The notes beneath the pieces were generated by a model. The model made no database searches, was not told the origin of the DNA, and saw only the letters and a program-made list of their open reading frames with translations. Shown in pieces: positions 16,876 through 26,417 of a DNA stretch of 44,760 bases. Numbering within the stretch: position 1 is the first letter of the stretch; each line of letters starts with the position of its first letter. This stretch comes from an uncultured Pseudoclavibacter sp. (GTDB lineage: Bacteria; Actinomycetota; Actinomycetes; Actinomycetales; Microbacteriaceae): NCBI GenBank assembly GCA_946221025.1, contig CAMIMS010000011.1, forward strand, positions 1 through 44,760, given 5' to 3'. The translations under genes were made by a program, and so were the position numbers.

Positions 16876-17652
16876 ATGGTTTCTGATGCTGCGCGGCAGG
16901 ACGGTTACCTAGAGCGTATAATTCGGGCGGATGCCCCCGAGAAATCCCACACCCTGGAGCTGCTTGTTGCTAACGCATGTTGGGAGACGCAGTCGTGGGC
17001 CACTGTTCAGGATCGGTTCGGCAATGAACTCTCCTGGACGCCGAGCTATGAGTTACTCCTCAAGATAACTCGTATATGTAATTCGGAGCGAGATGCCGTG
17101 CGGGGTCGGTGGATCTCGGTCCACGTCCGCATAGACGGGTCGGCCGTGTCTATCGATCGGAATTGGGATCGGCGTATTTACTTCGGTGATCATGCGGGGG
17201 CCCCGTTTGAGCCGCCGGTGTCAGGTGAAATTGATCCGACGGATGAGATGTGGCGCAGTGAATTCGCGATCTGGAAGCGGTCTCCGGAGCACATTCCTGA
17301 TTGGTTGCCGCCGCGCACCGAGCCGGTGGTGGTGATGGATTACGAGCGGCCGTTGACGGGGGCTGCTGCGCAGTTCGCGAATGATCCGGCGACGGCGGTG
17401 TGGATTCCGCGTGTGCAGGCGCTTGTGCAAGGCGGCGCTGAGGGGTGGATTGGGATGCGTGAGGGGCTTCGGGATGAGGCCGGTGGCCTGGATGAGTTCA
17501 AGGCCTCCGGGATCGTCGACACGACCTTCGATCTGCTCGAGGAGCAGGTCTGGGATGCGGAAGGGGCCGAGGCTGAAGCGGGCAAGCGCGTGCTCGACAA
17601 CATTGGCCCGATCGTGATGTCCATCCTCGAAGCCCAATACATCGGCCACTAA
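16876..17652 (+). CDS. Immunity protein 2 (YezG/DUF600-like), paired with the orphan cassette
   Basis: ATG 16876 has GGTGG seven bases upstream and starts 15 bases after the orphan cassette. The 258-aa product contains GRWISVHVRI, DRNWDRRIYFGDHAGAPFEPP, DPTDEMW and IPDWLPP. Its first 100 residues differ strongly from immunity 1, whereas from IPDWLPP to the end (ILEAQYIGH) the two are nearly identical, also at the DNA level. The divergent part probably recognises the cognate nuclease and the constant part may serve another purpose; this split is inference. It would protect against the nuclease variant encoded by the orphan cassette. Confidence 0.75.
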   Translation: MVSDAARQDGYLERIIRADAPEKSHTLELLVANACWETQSWATVQDRFGNELSWTPSYELLLKITRICNSERDAVRGRWISVHVRIDGSAVSIDRNWDRRIYFGDHAGAPFEPPVSGEIDPTDEMWRSEFAIWKRSPEHIPDWLPPRTEPVVVMDYERPLTGAAAQFANDPATAVWIPRVQALVQGGAEGWIGMREGLRDEAGGLDEFKASGIVDTTFDLLEEQVWDAEGAEAEAGKRVLDNIGPIVMSILEAQYIGH

Positions 17653-17750
17653 AGCCCGGAACGCGCGGCCAATCGCGGCACGGCGCCCGCGGCCAGCCAC
17701 GACCCAACGGGAACAGGTGCTCGGACATCAGCGCATCCCATCCGGTGCAT

Positions 17751-17794
17751 GGGGAGTTCTCCCCGGTGACAACTGCCGGTCACCTCTCTAGCGT
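17751..17794 (+). promoter_or_regulatory. Promoter and perfect dyad operator of toxin 2
   Basis: GGGGAGTTCTCCCC (17751-17764) is a perfect 6+6 dyad with a TT centre. After one base come -35 GTGACA (17766-17771), a 17-base spacer and -10 TAGCGT (17789-17794). The arrangement matches the toxin 1 promoter base for base in spacing. Confidence 0.65.
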
Positions 17795-17818
17795 GGGATG
17801 CCAACGAGAGGTGTGACT

Positions 17819-20041
17819 GTGGCAAACGGTATGTATGGGGCCAATACCGAAGAGCTCCGTCAAGTGGGGTCGATCTTCGGCTCAGCAGAAGGCAAGCTGA
17901 ACCAGTCTGCATCGACGGTTCAGTCGCAGATCGAGGGCGTTGACTGGCTGGGGCCGGATGCGGACAAGTTCCGCAGCCATTGGGGCCAGGTCATTCCGAA
18001 CGACCTGCGTTCGCTCGCCGAGCTCACGATTGACCGCAATACCGACCTGAACCGTCAGGCCGACGAGCAAGACAAGACCAGCTCCGGCAACGGCGGTGAG
18101 GGCTGCCTCAAGTCCATCGCAAACGGTGCGAAAGCGCTCGGCAACGGCATCGTCGACTTCTTCAAGGGCTTCTTCGTTGACGGCATCTGGGGCGACATCA
18201 AGGGTCTCGGCGCGCTCTTCGGCTTCGATGAGAACGGCTGGTCGTGGGAGACCATGAAGGACACGTGGAAGGGCATGGGCGCTCTTCTCGGGTTCGGCGA
18301 AGACGGCTGGTCGTGGGACACCATGAAGAACACGTGGATCGCCGTCGGCAAGGACTTCCTCGCGTGGGATCAGTGGTCGACCGACCCCGCCGGTGCCGCG
18401 GGCAAGGTGCTGTGGAACGTTGGCTCGCTGTTCATCGGTGTTGGTGAGGCGAAGATTCTCGCGAATGCCGCTGACGCCGGTCGAGTCGCGGATGCGGCGA
18501 GCACCGCGGGCAAAGCCGGGGACGTTGCCAGCACCGCCGGAAAAGCCGGAGACGCCGCCAGCACCGCAGGAAAGGCCGGAGACGCTGCGAGCACCGCTGG
18601 GAAGGCGGGGGATGCAGCGAGCACTGCCGGCAAGGCCGGTGATGCAGCGAGCACCGCCGGGAAAGCGGGAGACGCCGCGAGCGACGCCGGACGCGCGGGC
18701 GATGCCGCCAGCGCTGCCGGTAAGGGCGGTGACGCCGCGAGCGGTGCCGGTCGTGCCGGGGATGCTGCGGGTGACGCCGGTCGCGCGGGTGACGCCGCTG
18801 GCGGAGCCGGTAAAGCGGGCGACAGCGCGGGTGGAGCTGGTAAAGCGGGCGACAGCGCTGGTGGGGCGAGCCGTGCCGCCGACCCGGCCAGCATTCAGGA
18901 CGGTGCGCTGCAAGACATCGCGAACGGTGCGAAGGCCAGTGGCGACATGCCGCCGAGCGCTCGCGCCATGGATGGCCTCACCGACTACGACGTCGACCCG
19001 CACCGCTGGGCGGGCGAGGGTGAGCCCCCCAAGAGCCTGAGCGCCGGGAGCATCTACGACGATGCCGGTGAAGCCGGTGCCCGCAACGCAGACGAGGCCG
19101 GTCGCGTCGCTGACGACGCTGCGCGCAGCGCGGATGGCGCCGCCACCGACTACCCCGACCGACCGGTCGACGGCCCGCTCACGCAAGAGACGATCCAGCG
19201 TGCGGATTACGAGGGGCTGACGCCTCTTTCGCAGTGGAACGAAGGAAAGGGCATTAGCCCTGACACGGTGAACGAGCAGCCGCCGGCCATTGCGCCCGAT
19301 GGTCGTCACACGAACTTCGCTCCCTACGACACTGGTGCGACGCTCCTTGAGGACGGTCGCCTTCAGTCGACGAGTGGTCGAGTCTTTGACCAGTCGCAGG
19401 TTTCGCACCACTGGAGCTCGGCGACGACCGGCAAGGTCAACTACGACCTCATGATCGGTAGCGGCCCCGAGGGCATGCCGTTCGAGCCGAACCACCGCTA
19501 CGTGATCGATAACGGGCGCCTCATCATCGAGACGAACGAGTACGGTGCCCCGATCTACGACCGATTCCACGTCGAGCAGAAGGTGGACGGTCAGCACTGG
19601 CGCGAAGCCGAGTACGCCGATGGCATCTCACGCGGGTCGACTTCGACATCGAATACCCCTGGCGATGGACAGACCAACCCCTGGGGCGGCCTGAACCAGG
19701 GCATGAACGAGCCCACCCGCGGACACGGCATGGGCCGTCAATTCGGTGGCCCGATGGAGGACATCAACCAGATTCCGCAAGCCAAGCACGCGAACAGCGT
19801 TTGGCAGAACGAACTGGAAGGCAAGATCGCGAGTGAGATCAAGTCGAACGGGCGCCCAATGATCGTTGAGCGCCACACCGACTTCAGCGTTCTTGAAGCC
19901 CCGGACGGCACGCGAGTAACGGGTCCGGCGCAGAGCCATGAATTCAACGTCTTCTACCGGGATGACCCGAGTCAGTCGCCGAACATTGACTCTGACCTCC
20001 TGAGCTTCCCCGACTCGAACAACCCGGCGGATAAGCGCTGA
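17819..20041 (+). CDS. WXG100-headed polymorphic toxin 2, C-terminal ββα-Me nuclease
   Basis: GTG 17819 follows AGAGGTG and gives MANGMYGANT; at 740 aa it equals toxin 1 in length. The N-terminal 220 residues are nearly the same as toxin 1 (WLG at 43-45, then GALFGFDENGWSWETMKDTW and a second copy of that unit). Residues about 228-357 are thirteen tandem 10-residue repeats of the type STAGKAGDAA. After a variable spacer comes the shared HWSSATTG/YDLMIGSGPEG domain and a nuclease-like end with RGHGMGRQFGG (likely catalytic His636), KHANSVWQNELE and HEFNVFYRDD. The last 60 residues differ most from toxin 1, consistent with a distinct immunity partner. Type VII export and DNase activity are inferred from domains. 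Confidence 0.8.
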   Translation: MANGMYGANTEELRQVGSIFGSAEGKLNQSASTVQSQIEGVDWLGPDADKFRSHWGQVIPNDLRSLAELTIDRNTDLNRQADEQDKTSSGNGGEGCLKSIANGAKALGNGIVDFFKGFFVDGIWGDIKGLGALFGFDENGWSWETMKDTWKGMGALLGFGEDGWSWDTMKNTWIAVGKDFLAWDQWSTDPAGAAGKVLWNVGSLFIGVGEAKILANAADAGRVADAASTAGKAGDVASTAGKAGDAASTAGKAGDAASTAGKAGDAASTAGKAGDAASTAGKAGDAASDAGRAGDAASAAGKGGDAASGAGRAGDAAGDAGRAGDAAGGAGKAGDSAGGAGKAGDSAGGASRAADPASIQDGALQDIANGAKASGDMPPSARAMDGLTDYDVDPHRWAGEGEPPKSLSAGSIYDDAGEAGARNADEAGRVADDAARSADGAATDYPDRPVDGPLTQETIQRADYEGLTPLSQWNEGKGISPDTVNEQPPAIAPDGRHTNFAPYDTGATLLEDGRLQSTSGRVFDQSQVSHHWSSATTGKVNYDLMIGSGPEGMPFEPNHRYVIDNGRLIIETNEYGAPIYDRFHVEQKVDGQHWREAEYADGISRGSTSTSNTPGDGQTNPWGGLNQGMNEPTRGHGMGRQFGGPMEDINQIPQAKHANSVWQNELEGKIASEIKSNGRPMIVERHTDFSVLEAPDGTRVTGPAQSHEFNVFYRDDPSQSPNIDSDLLSFPDSNNPADKR
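18500..18889 (+). repeat. Thirteen 30-bp tandem repeats in toxin 2 linker
   Basis: Thirteen in-frame 30-bp units encode STAGKAGDAA and variants; units 1-6 are almost uniform and units 7-13 change progressively to SDAGRAGDAA and GGAGKAGDSA. Because each unit is ten codons, gain or loss by slippage keeps the reading frame. Confidence 0.85.
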
Positions 20042-20049
20042 CGGTAACC

Positions 20050-20838
20050 GTGCCGAGTGACCGAGACGACGCTGCCCGGTTTGACGACCGGCTAGAGAAG
20101 GTCGTGCGTCAGCATGCCCCGGAGGGGTTTGCGCGCCTGGATGCGGTGATCGCCTCGGCCTGCGGGCGATCTCAAGCGTGGACGCGCGTCGAAGACGCTG
20201 ACGGTCGACCCATTCCGTGGGACCCTCCGTTCGAAGTTGTTCGCACCGTGTCGAAAACGAGCGCGGATGAATACGAGACCGACCGTGGCCGGTGGATCTC
20301 CGTGCGCATCCGCCTCGCGGGGGAACAAGCGCTCATTGAGCGTGATTGGGATTCCCGCATTTACTTCGGAGACCACCCCGGCGCCCCATTCGATCCGCCG
20401 GCAGCGGGGGAGCCCGACCCGACGGATGAGCAGTGGCGCCACGAGTTTCAGAAGAAGTGGCGTCGCGATGAGGAACACATCCCGAGCTGGCTCCCGGCCC
20501 GCGCAGAGCCGTTGAACCTCATCAACGACGACCGCCCGCTCACCGGGCTCGCGGCAGCTCTCGCCAACGATGAGAGCACCGCCCCGTGGATCTCGCGCGT
20601 GCGCGAGGCGCTCCGAGAGCATGTCGAGTCGATGGCGGGGATGCGAGACGGACTTCGCGACGGTGCCGGAAACATCAACCGCAATCTCGTCACGGGCATC
20701 GCCGACGTGACCATCGATCAGCTCGAAGCCGACCTCGACAATGCCGACGGTGACGACGCGAAGGCCGGAAAGCGCGTCATCGATCAAATGGATGAGGTCG
20801 TCACCTCCATCCTGGAAGCGCAGTACACGGGCGACTGA
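20050..20838 (+). CDS. Immunity protein 3 (YezG/DUF600-like), partner of toxin 2
   Basis: It starts with GTG eight bases after the toxin 2 stop, so the pair is an operon. The 262-aa product shares GRWISVRIRL, ERDWDSRIYFGDHPGAPFDPP, DPTDEQW and IPSWLPA with immunity 1 and 2 and ends ILEAQYTGD. Its C-terminal half is clearly more divergent from the other two than they are from each other. The ribosome-binding site is weak, so expression may depend on translation of the toxin gene. The likely role is cytosolic neutralisation of the toxin 2 nuclease in the producing cell and its siblings. Confidence 0.75.
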   Translation: MPSDRDDAARFDDRLEKVVRQHAPEGFARLDAVIASACGRSQAWTRVEDADGRPIPWDPPFEVVRTVSKTSADEYETDRGRWISVRIRLAGEQALIERDWDSRIYFGDHPGAPFDPPAAGEPDPTDEQWRHEFQKKWRRDEEHIPSWLPARAEPLNLINDDRPLTGLAAALANDESTAPWISRVREALREHVESMAGMRDGLRDGAGNINRNLVTGIADVTIDQLEADLDNADGDDAKAGKRVIDQMDEVVTSILEAQYTGD

Positions 20839-20909
20839 CCGCATCCGGTGGGCCAGAATCCGGCCCCGATTATTCGGCCGGCGTATCCGCATCCGCGCAA
20901 AGAACGAGC

Positions 20910-20948
20910 AAGGCCCCGAACCCGGCGGGATGCCGAGAACGGGGCCTT
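20910..20948. terminator. Bidirectional terminator between immunity 3 and yihY
   Basis: Arms AAGGCCCCG (20910-20918) and CGGGGCCTT (20940-20948) pair perfectly and the loop has further pairing. The two flanking genes converge on it. Confidence 0.7.
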
Positions 20949-20963
20949 CTTCGATCGTGCGCG

Positions 20964-22421
20964 CTACGAGCGGTCGTGCTCGCGTGAGATCTTCTCGCGC
21001 TCCATCACCGCATCCGTCGCCGGGGCCGCATCTCGAGTGGCGCCGCGCCGCTCGGCACGGTCAGGCTCCTTGGCGCTTGGCTCACCCTTGTTGTCGAGAC
21101 CGAGCCGCTGACGCTTGTCCTCCATGAACAGTGCGCGCTCCTCTTCGAGCACCGCCTCAAACTGGCGGCGAATGTCGCGGCGCTTCCAGCGGGGAGTGTT
21201 GCCCATTTCCTCTTCGAGGCGGATGCGTTCGGCGGCCAGGCGCTGACGGCGCGCGGCGAGCTCCGCCTGCGCCGCCTCCTCATCCGCCTCCTCAGCGGTG
21301 AGCATGCGCGGGGATGTGCCGGTGTCGTCCATCGTCACCTTGATCCACGCGGACACTACGAGCATTACCGTGCACAGCAGGTTGAAGAAGATCATCACAC
21401 CGAGCAGCACACCGAAGGATGCGGCCAGCGGGTTGCTGGTCGCACCGCCGAGCAGCGCGCTTCCCAGCCACTTCAGAATCTCGACGGCCACCGCACCGAT
21501 CAGCGAGCCGACGATCAGCGTGCGCGTGGGGATGCGAAGCGCAGACATGACGCGGATGAGGGTCGCGAGAATCGCGGCGTCAACCAGGAACAGCAGCAGC
21601 GTCGTTCCAAGGCGCAGCAGGAAGAGGGTGATGGGGGAGTCGGGCCCGATGCCGATGAGCTTGCCCACCGTCTGGATGAGGCTCGTGCTCACCACGGTGA
21701 GGGTTGACGAAAGCACCAGCGCGACGATGAAGCCGAGCATGATGCCGAAATCCTTCAGCTTCATCACGACGAAGTTGTCGCCGGTGGCGTTTGGCACCTG
21801 GAAGATACGACGGATAGCCGTGCGTGCACCGGCGAGCCAGCCCATTGCGGTCCAGATCGAACCGATGAGCGCGATGATTCCGGTGATACCGAAGACGCTC
21901 GCCTGATCGAGCAGCGATGGTTTGATCACGCCGTCTTCACCGACGAGACCCGGAACCGATCCGTCGAGGGAGTTGATGAGCGCATCCCGAAGCTCGGGGC
22001 GGTCGCCGATGAACAGCGCGGCCGCCGAGAACAGCGCCCACACGCCCGCGAACATCGAGAAGATGGCCGAGTACGACAAGCCGCCGGCCATGACCGGTCC
22101 GCCGTTCTCCGCGAAGTGTTGGAACGCGCGCACCGGCCGGGTCGCTTGCACCCACGCCACGAATGCGCCGATGCGGTCGCCGAGGCCGCCCTGCTTCGCC
22201 TCCTCGGGGATGGGCGGCACGATCGTCTCGTCGATGGGGAGCTTGCCGCGCTTGGTTCCCTCGATCGCTTCTTCGCGTTCGCGGCCGGAGAGCTTATCCG
22301 GCTTCGCGTCACTATCGCGCGCGTTCGTGGCGTCGGTGTCGTTCTTCTCGACGGCTTCGGTCACCGGTTCGAGATCATGCTCGTCAGCGGCGTCCGGGGA
22401 TGACTTCTCTTGGTTCTGCAC
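20964..22421 (-). CDS. YihY/BrkB-family inner-membrane protein
   Basis: A multi-pass membrane protein of the YihY (former 'RNase BN') family. An acidic 100-residue cytoplasmic N-terminus precedes the core, where GGLSYSAIFSMFAGVWALF and GWLAGARTAIRRIFQVP are typical of the family. Five or six hydrophobic helices are followed by a charged C-terminal tail of about 120 residues rich in Glu/Arg (EEADEEAAQAELAARRQR), which should be a coiled coil. The GTG at 22421 lies six bases after CAGGAT, a weak leaderless -10 box. The biochemical role of the family is unsettled, so none is assigned. Confidence 0.85.
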   Translation of the reverse strand: MQNQEKSSPDAADEHDLEPVTEAVEKNDTDATNARDSDAKPDKLSGREREEAIEGTKRGKLPIDETIVPPIPEEAKQGGLGDRIGAFVAWVQATRPVRAFQHFAENGGPVMAGGLSYSAIFSMFAGVWALFSAAALFIGDRPELRDALINSLDGSVPGLVGEDGVIKPSLLDQASVFGITGIIALIGSIWTAMGWLAGARTAIRRIFQVPNATGDNFVVMKLKDFGIMLGFIVALVLSSTLTVVSTSLIQTVGKLIGIGPDSPITLFLLRLGTTLLLFLVDAAILATLIRVMSALRIPTRTLIVGSLIGAVAVEILKWLGSALLGGATSNPLAASFGVLLGVMIFFNLLCTVMLVVSAWIKVTMDDTGTSPRMLTAEEADEEAAQAELAARRQRLAAERIRLEEEMGNTPRWKRRDIRRQFEAVLEEERALFMEDKRQRLGLDNKGEPSAKEPDRAERRGATRDAAPATDAVMEREKISREHDRS

Positions 22422-22504
22422 CCGGAAATCCTGGCATGTCCCGTGCGGCGGTGCGACTTGGCGTCGCTCCCACAGGCAGGTGGTGACCGAGGGCCGAGAT
22501 ACAG

Positions 22505-22538
22505 AGAGCGGCCTCCGCAGGGAGACGGAGGCCGCTCT
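22505..22538 (-). terminator. Perfect hairpin between sdhB and yihY
   Basis: Arms AGAGCGGCCTCCG and CGGAGGCCGCTCT (22505-22517 and 22526-22538) pair over 13 bp around an eight-base loop. It follows a possible short leftward open frame (22557-22667) and precedes yihY. It could end that transcript or be a second terminator for the sdh operon. Confidence 0.65.
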
Positions 22539-22655
22539 AAGGTGGACGCGCCGAGTTTACCCGAAATTCATCCCGATTGCATGCATCGGATATCGCTCCT
22601 CCGCGCGGCCGTCAGTCATCGTTCGGACGGCAACGACAACAGCAACGGCAACGAC

Positions 22656-22687
22656 ATAGGCCCCCACCAGACTCGGTGAGGGCCTAT
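22656..22687 (-). terminator. Terminator of the sdhCDAB operon
   Basis: Arms 22656-22668 and 22675-22687 (ATAGGCCCCCACC against its near-complement) pair with one mismatch and enclose a six-base loop, about 20 bases after the sdhB stop. Confidence 0.65.
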
Positions 22688-22707
22688 CCCGTACGGGTGG
22701 GTGAGCG

Positions 22708-23526
22708 CTACGCGCGTCCGCGGATGATCGCCTGCTTGACCTCGGCGATCGCCTTCGTCACTTCGATACCGCGGGGGCACGCCTCGGTGCAGTTGAAGGT
22801 GGTGCGGCAGCGCCACACACCCTCGCGGTCGTTGAGGATGTCGAGGCGAACCTTCGCCGCCTCATCGCGCGAGTCGAAGATGAAGCGGTGCGCGTTCACG
22901 ATCGCGGCCGGGCCGAAGTACTGACCGTCGGTCCAGAACACCGGGCACGAAGTGGTGCACGCGGCGCACAGGATGCACTTGGTGGTGTCGTCGAAGCGCT
23001 CGCGGTCTTCGATCGACTGGATGCGCTCCTTCTCCGGCTTCGAAGAGGCCTGCAGGAACGGCTGCACCTCGCGGTAGGCGTCGAAGAACGGCTCCATGTC
23101 GACGATGAGGTCCTTCTCGAGGGGCAGACCCTTGATCGCCTCAACGTAGATGGGCTTCGTGGTGTCGAGGTCCTTCACGAGCGTCTTGCACGCGAGGCGG
23201 TTACGGCCGTTGATGCGCATCGCATCCGACCCGCAAATACCGTGCGCGCACGAGCGACGGAACGCGAGCGATCCGTCCTGATCCCACTTGATGCGGTGAA
23301 GGGCGTCGAGCACGCGGTCGGTCGAGTACATCTCAACGTCGAACGACTGCCAGTACGGCTCCGCGTCAAACTCGGGGTTGTAGCGGCGCACGTTGAGCGT
23401 GACCGTGAAGGGCTTGGGCGCGTCGTCGGGCTGGGCCTGCTCCTGCGACTGCTCGACGGGAGCCTCAGTCTCGTCAACGGTGGTCTCGACCGGCGCGTCT
23501 GCCTGCTGTTCGATGATGTGCGACAT
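22708..23526 (-). CDS. sdhB: Succinate dehydrogenase iron-sulfur subunit
   Basis: Electron-transfer subunit of complex II at the inner face of the membrane. The [2Fe-2S] ligands lie in SCAHGICGSDAM with the later NRLACK; the [4Fe-4S] motif is CILCAACTTSCPVFW; the [3Fe-4S] and distal ligands are in CRTTFNCTEACPRGI. A poorly conserved, acidic N-terminal extension of about 35 residues precedes the ferredoxin domain. The ATG has AGGAG upstream and lies 10 bases after the sdhA stop. Last gene of the operon. Confidence 0.96.
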   Translation of the reverse strand: MSHIIEQQADAPVETTVDETEAPVEQSQEQAQPDDAPKPFTVTLNVRRYNPEFDAEPYWQSFDVEMYSTDRVLDALHRIKWDQDGSLAFRRSCAHGICGSDAMRINGRNRLACKTLVKDLDTTKPIYVEAIKGLPLEKDLIVDMEPFFDAYREVQPFLQASSKPEKERIQSIEDRERFDDTTKCILCAACTTSCPVFWTDGQYFGPAAIVNAHRFIFDSRDEAAKVRLDILNDREGVWRCRTTFNCTEACPRGIEVTKAIAEVKQAIIRGRA

Positions 23527-23536
23527 TGCCGTGCTC

Positions 23537-25351
<1,815 letters not shown>

Positions 25352-25411
25352 CTCGAAATCGCTGCTTTCTTCAGGACTGTGGCGCCGACCGGCGCCGATC
25401 ACGGATGGGAA

Positions 25412-25855
25412 CTAGGCGCGGCAGAACGACGGCAGCAGCTCCGCGGGGGAGCCGGCCGGGCACGGGTCGAAGGTGAAGATCACGAGCAGGCCCAGCACGA
25501 TGAGCACGAGCGAAACGATGCCGATCGCGGCGAGCAGGAACTTTCGCAGGCCCGGACGCTCGATGTAGTCGTTCGTGATGGTGCGCATACCGTTCGCGCC
25601 GTGCAGAAAAGCGAGCACGAGCATGAGCGCATCCCACACCTGCCAGAACGGGTTCGAGAGCTTGCCGCCAACGAACGCGAAGTCAATGGCCGAGATGCCC
25701 TGACCCAGCATGAGGTTGGTGAAGAGGTGACCGAAGATGAGGATGACCAGGAGCACGCCCGAACCGCGCATGAACATCCATGCGTGCTTCTCGAAGTTGC
25801 CAGTCTTACCGGCCTTGCGTGCGGTGCGGGGGTACTCGACCTGCTGAATCGTCAT
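25412..25855 (-). CDS. sdhD: Succinate dehydrogenase hydrophobic membrane anchor
   Basis: A 147-aa protein with three membrane helices that anchors SdhAB and shares the haem and quinone sites with SdhC. MRGSGVLLVILIFGHLFTNLML starts helix 1 and contains a His suitable as haem ligand; LHGANGMRTITNDYI follows helix 2. ATG 25855 lies nine bases after GGAG; an in-frame TTG is two codons upstream. It is spaced 12 bases from sdhC. Confidence 0.92.
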   Translation of the reverse strand: MTIQQVEYPRTARKAGKTGNFEKHAWMFMRGSGVLLVILIFGHLFTNLMLGQGISAIDFAFVGGKLSNPFWQVWDALMLVLAFLHGANGMRTITNDYIERPGLRKFLLAAIGIVSLVLIVLGLLVIFTFDPCPAGSPAELLPSFCRA

Positions 25856-25867
25856 GATCAAGTTCTC

Positions 25868-26317
25868 CTAGTGGGCGAAGACGTTGGCGAGGTGGCGCGG
25901 GGTGAATCCGAGCATGAGGATCACCCACAGTGCGATGACGATCCAGAACATGGTGCGCTGGATGCGCGGACCGCCCGGAAGGAAGTCAATGAGGATCACG
26001 CGGATGCCGTTGAGGGCGTGGTAGGCGACAGCGCCCACGAGCACGACCTCACCGAGCCCCATGATCGGCGTCTTGTACGCACCCATGGCCGCGTTGTACG
26101 CCTCCGGGCTGATGCGCACGAGCGAGGTGTCGAGCACGTGCACCAGCAGGAAGAAGAAGATGGAGACGCCGGTAATGCGGTGCAGCACCCACGACCACAT
26201 GCCCTCGGTGCCGCGGTACAGCGTTCCAGCAACGCCGGATGAACGCTTCGGTTCTGGAGCCGCCGCCTGGGCGTCTCGCTGAAGGCTGGTGGTCAAAACG
26301 GAACCCCAATCTCGCAC
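25868..26317 (-). CDS. sdhC: Succinate dehydrogenase cytochrome b556 subunit
   Basis: First gene of sdhCDAB. The SdhC signature is YRGTEGMWSWVLHRITGVSIFFFLLVHVLD, with the conserved Ser/Arg near the quinone site and His in HRITG and LVHVLD; three hydrophobic helices follow. The start is uncertain: GTG 26317 gives 149 aa but has no clear ribosome-binding site, while TTG 26296 would begin LTTSLQRDA. With SdhD it forms the quinone-reducing membrane part of complex II. Confidence 0.93.
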   Translation of the reverse strand: MRDWGSVLTTSLQRDAQAAAPEPKRSSGVAGTLYRGTEGMWSWVLHRITGVSIFFFLLVHVLDTSLVRISPEAYNAAMGAYKTPIMGLGEVVLVGAVAYHALNGIRVILIDFLPGGPRIQRTMFWIVIALWVILMLGFTPRHLANVFAH

Positions 26318-26417
26318 GGCTGACGGAGCCGGATCGCCCCGCGTTGCAGAGGCCGTTCGCGCGCGTCATCGCGCAAACGGCGAACGGTAGCAGCCTACTC
26401 CTGTTCGCGAGCTCGGG

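Noticed and set aside
18500..18889. Possible CRISPR array
   Set aside because: The 30-bp units are contiguous with no spacers and are in frame with a protein repeat.
17882..19597. 571-aa minus-strand open frame
   Set aside because: It mirrors the toxin 2 gene; the repeat pattern in it is just the complement of the STAGKAGDAA array, and the plus frame has start, promoter and domains.
13311..20838. Prophage or insertion-sequence origin of the toxin island
   Set aside because: No transposase, integrase, phage structural gene or terminal repeat could be found in or beside it.
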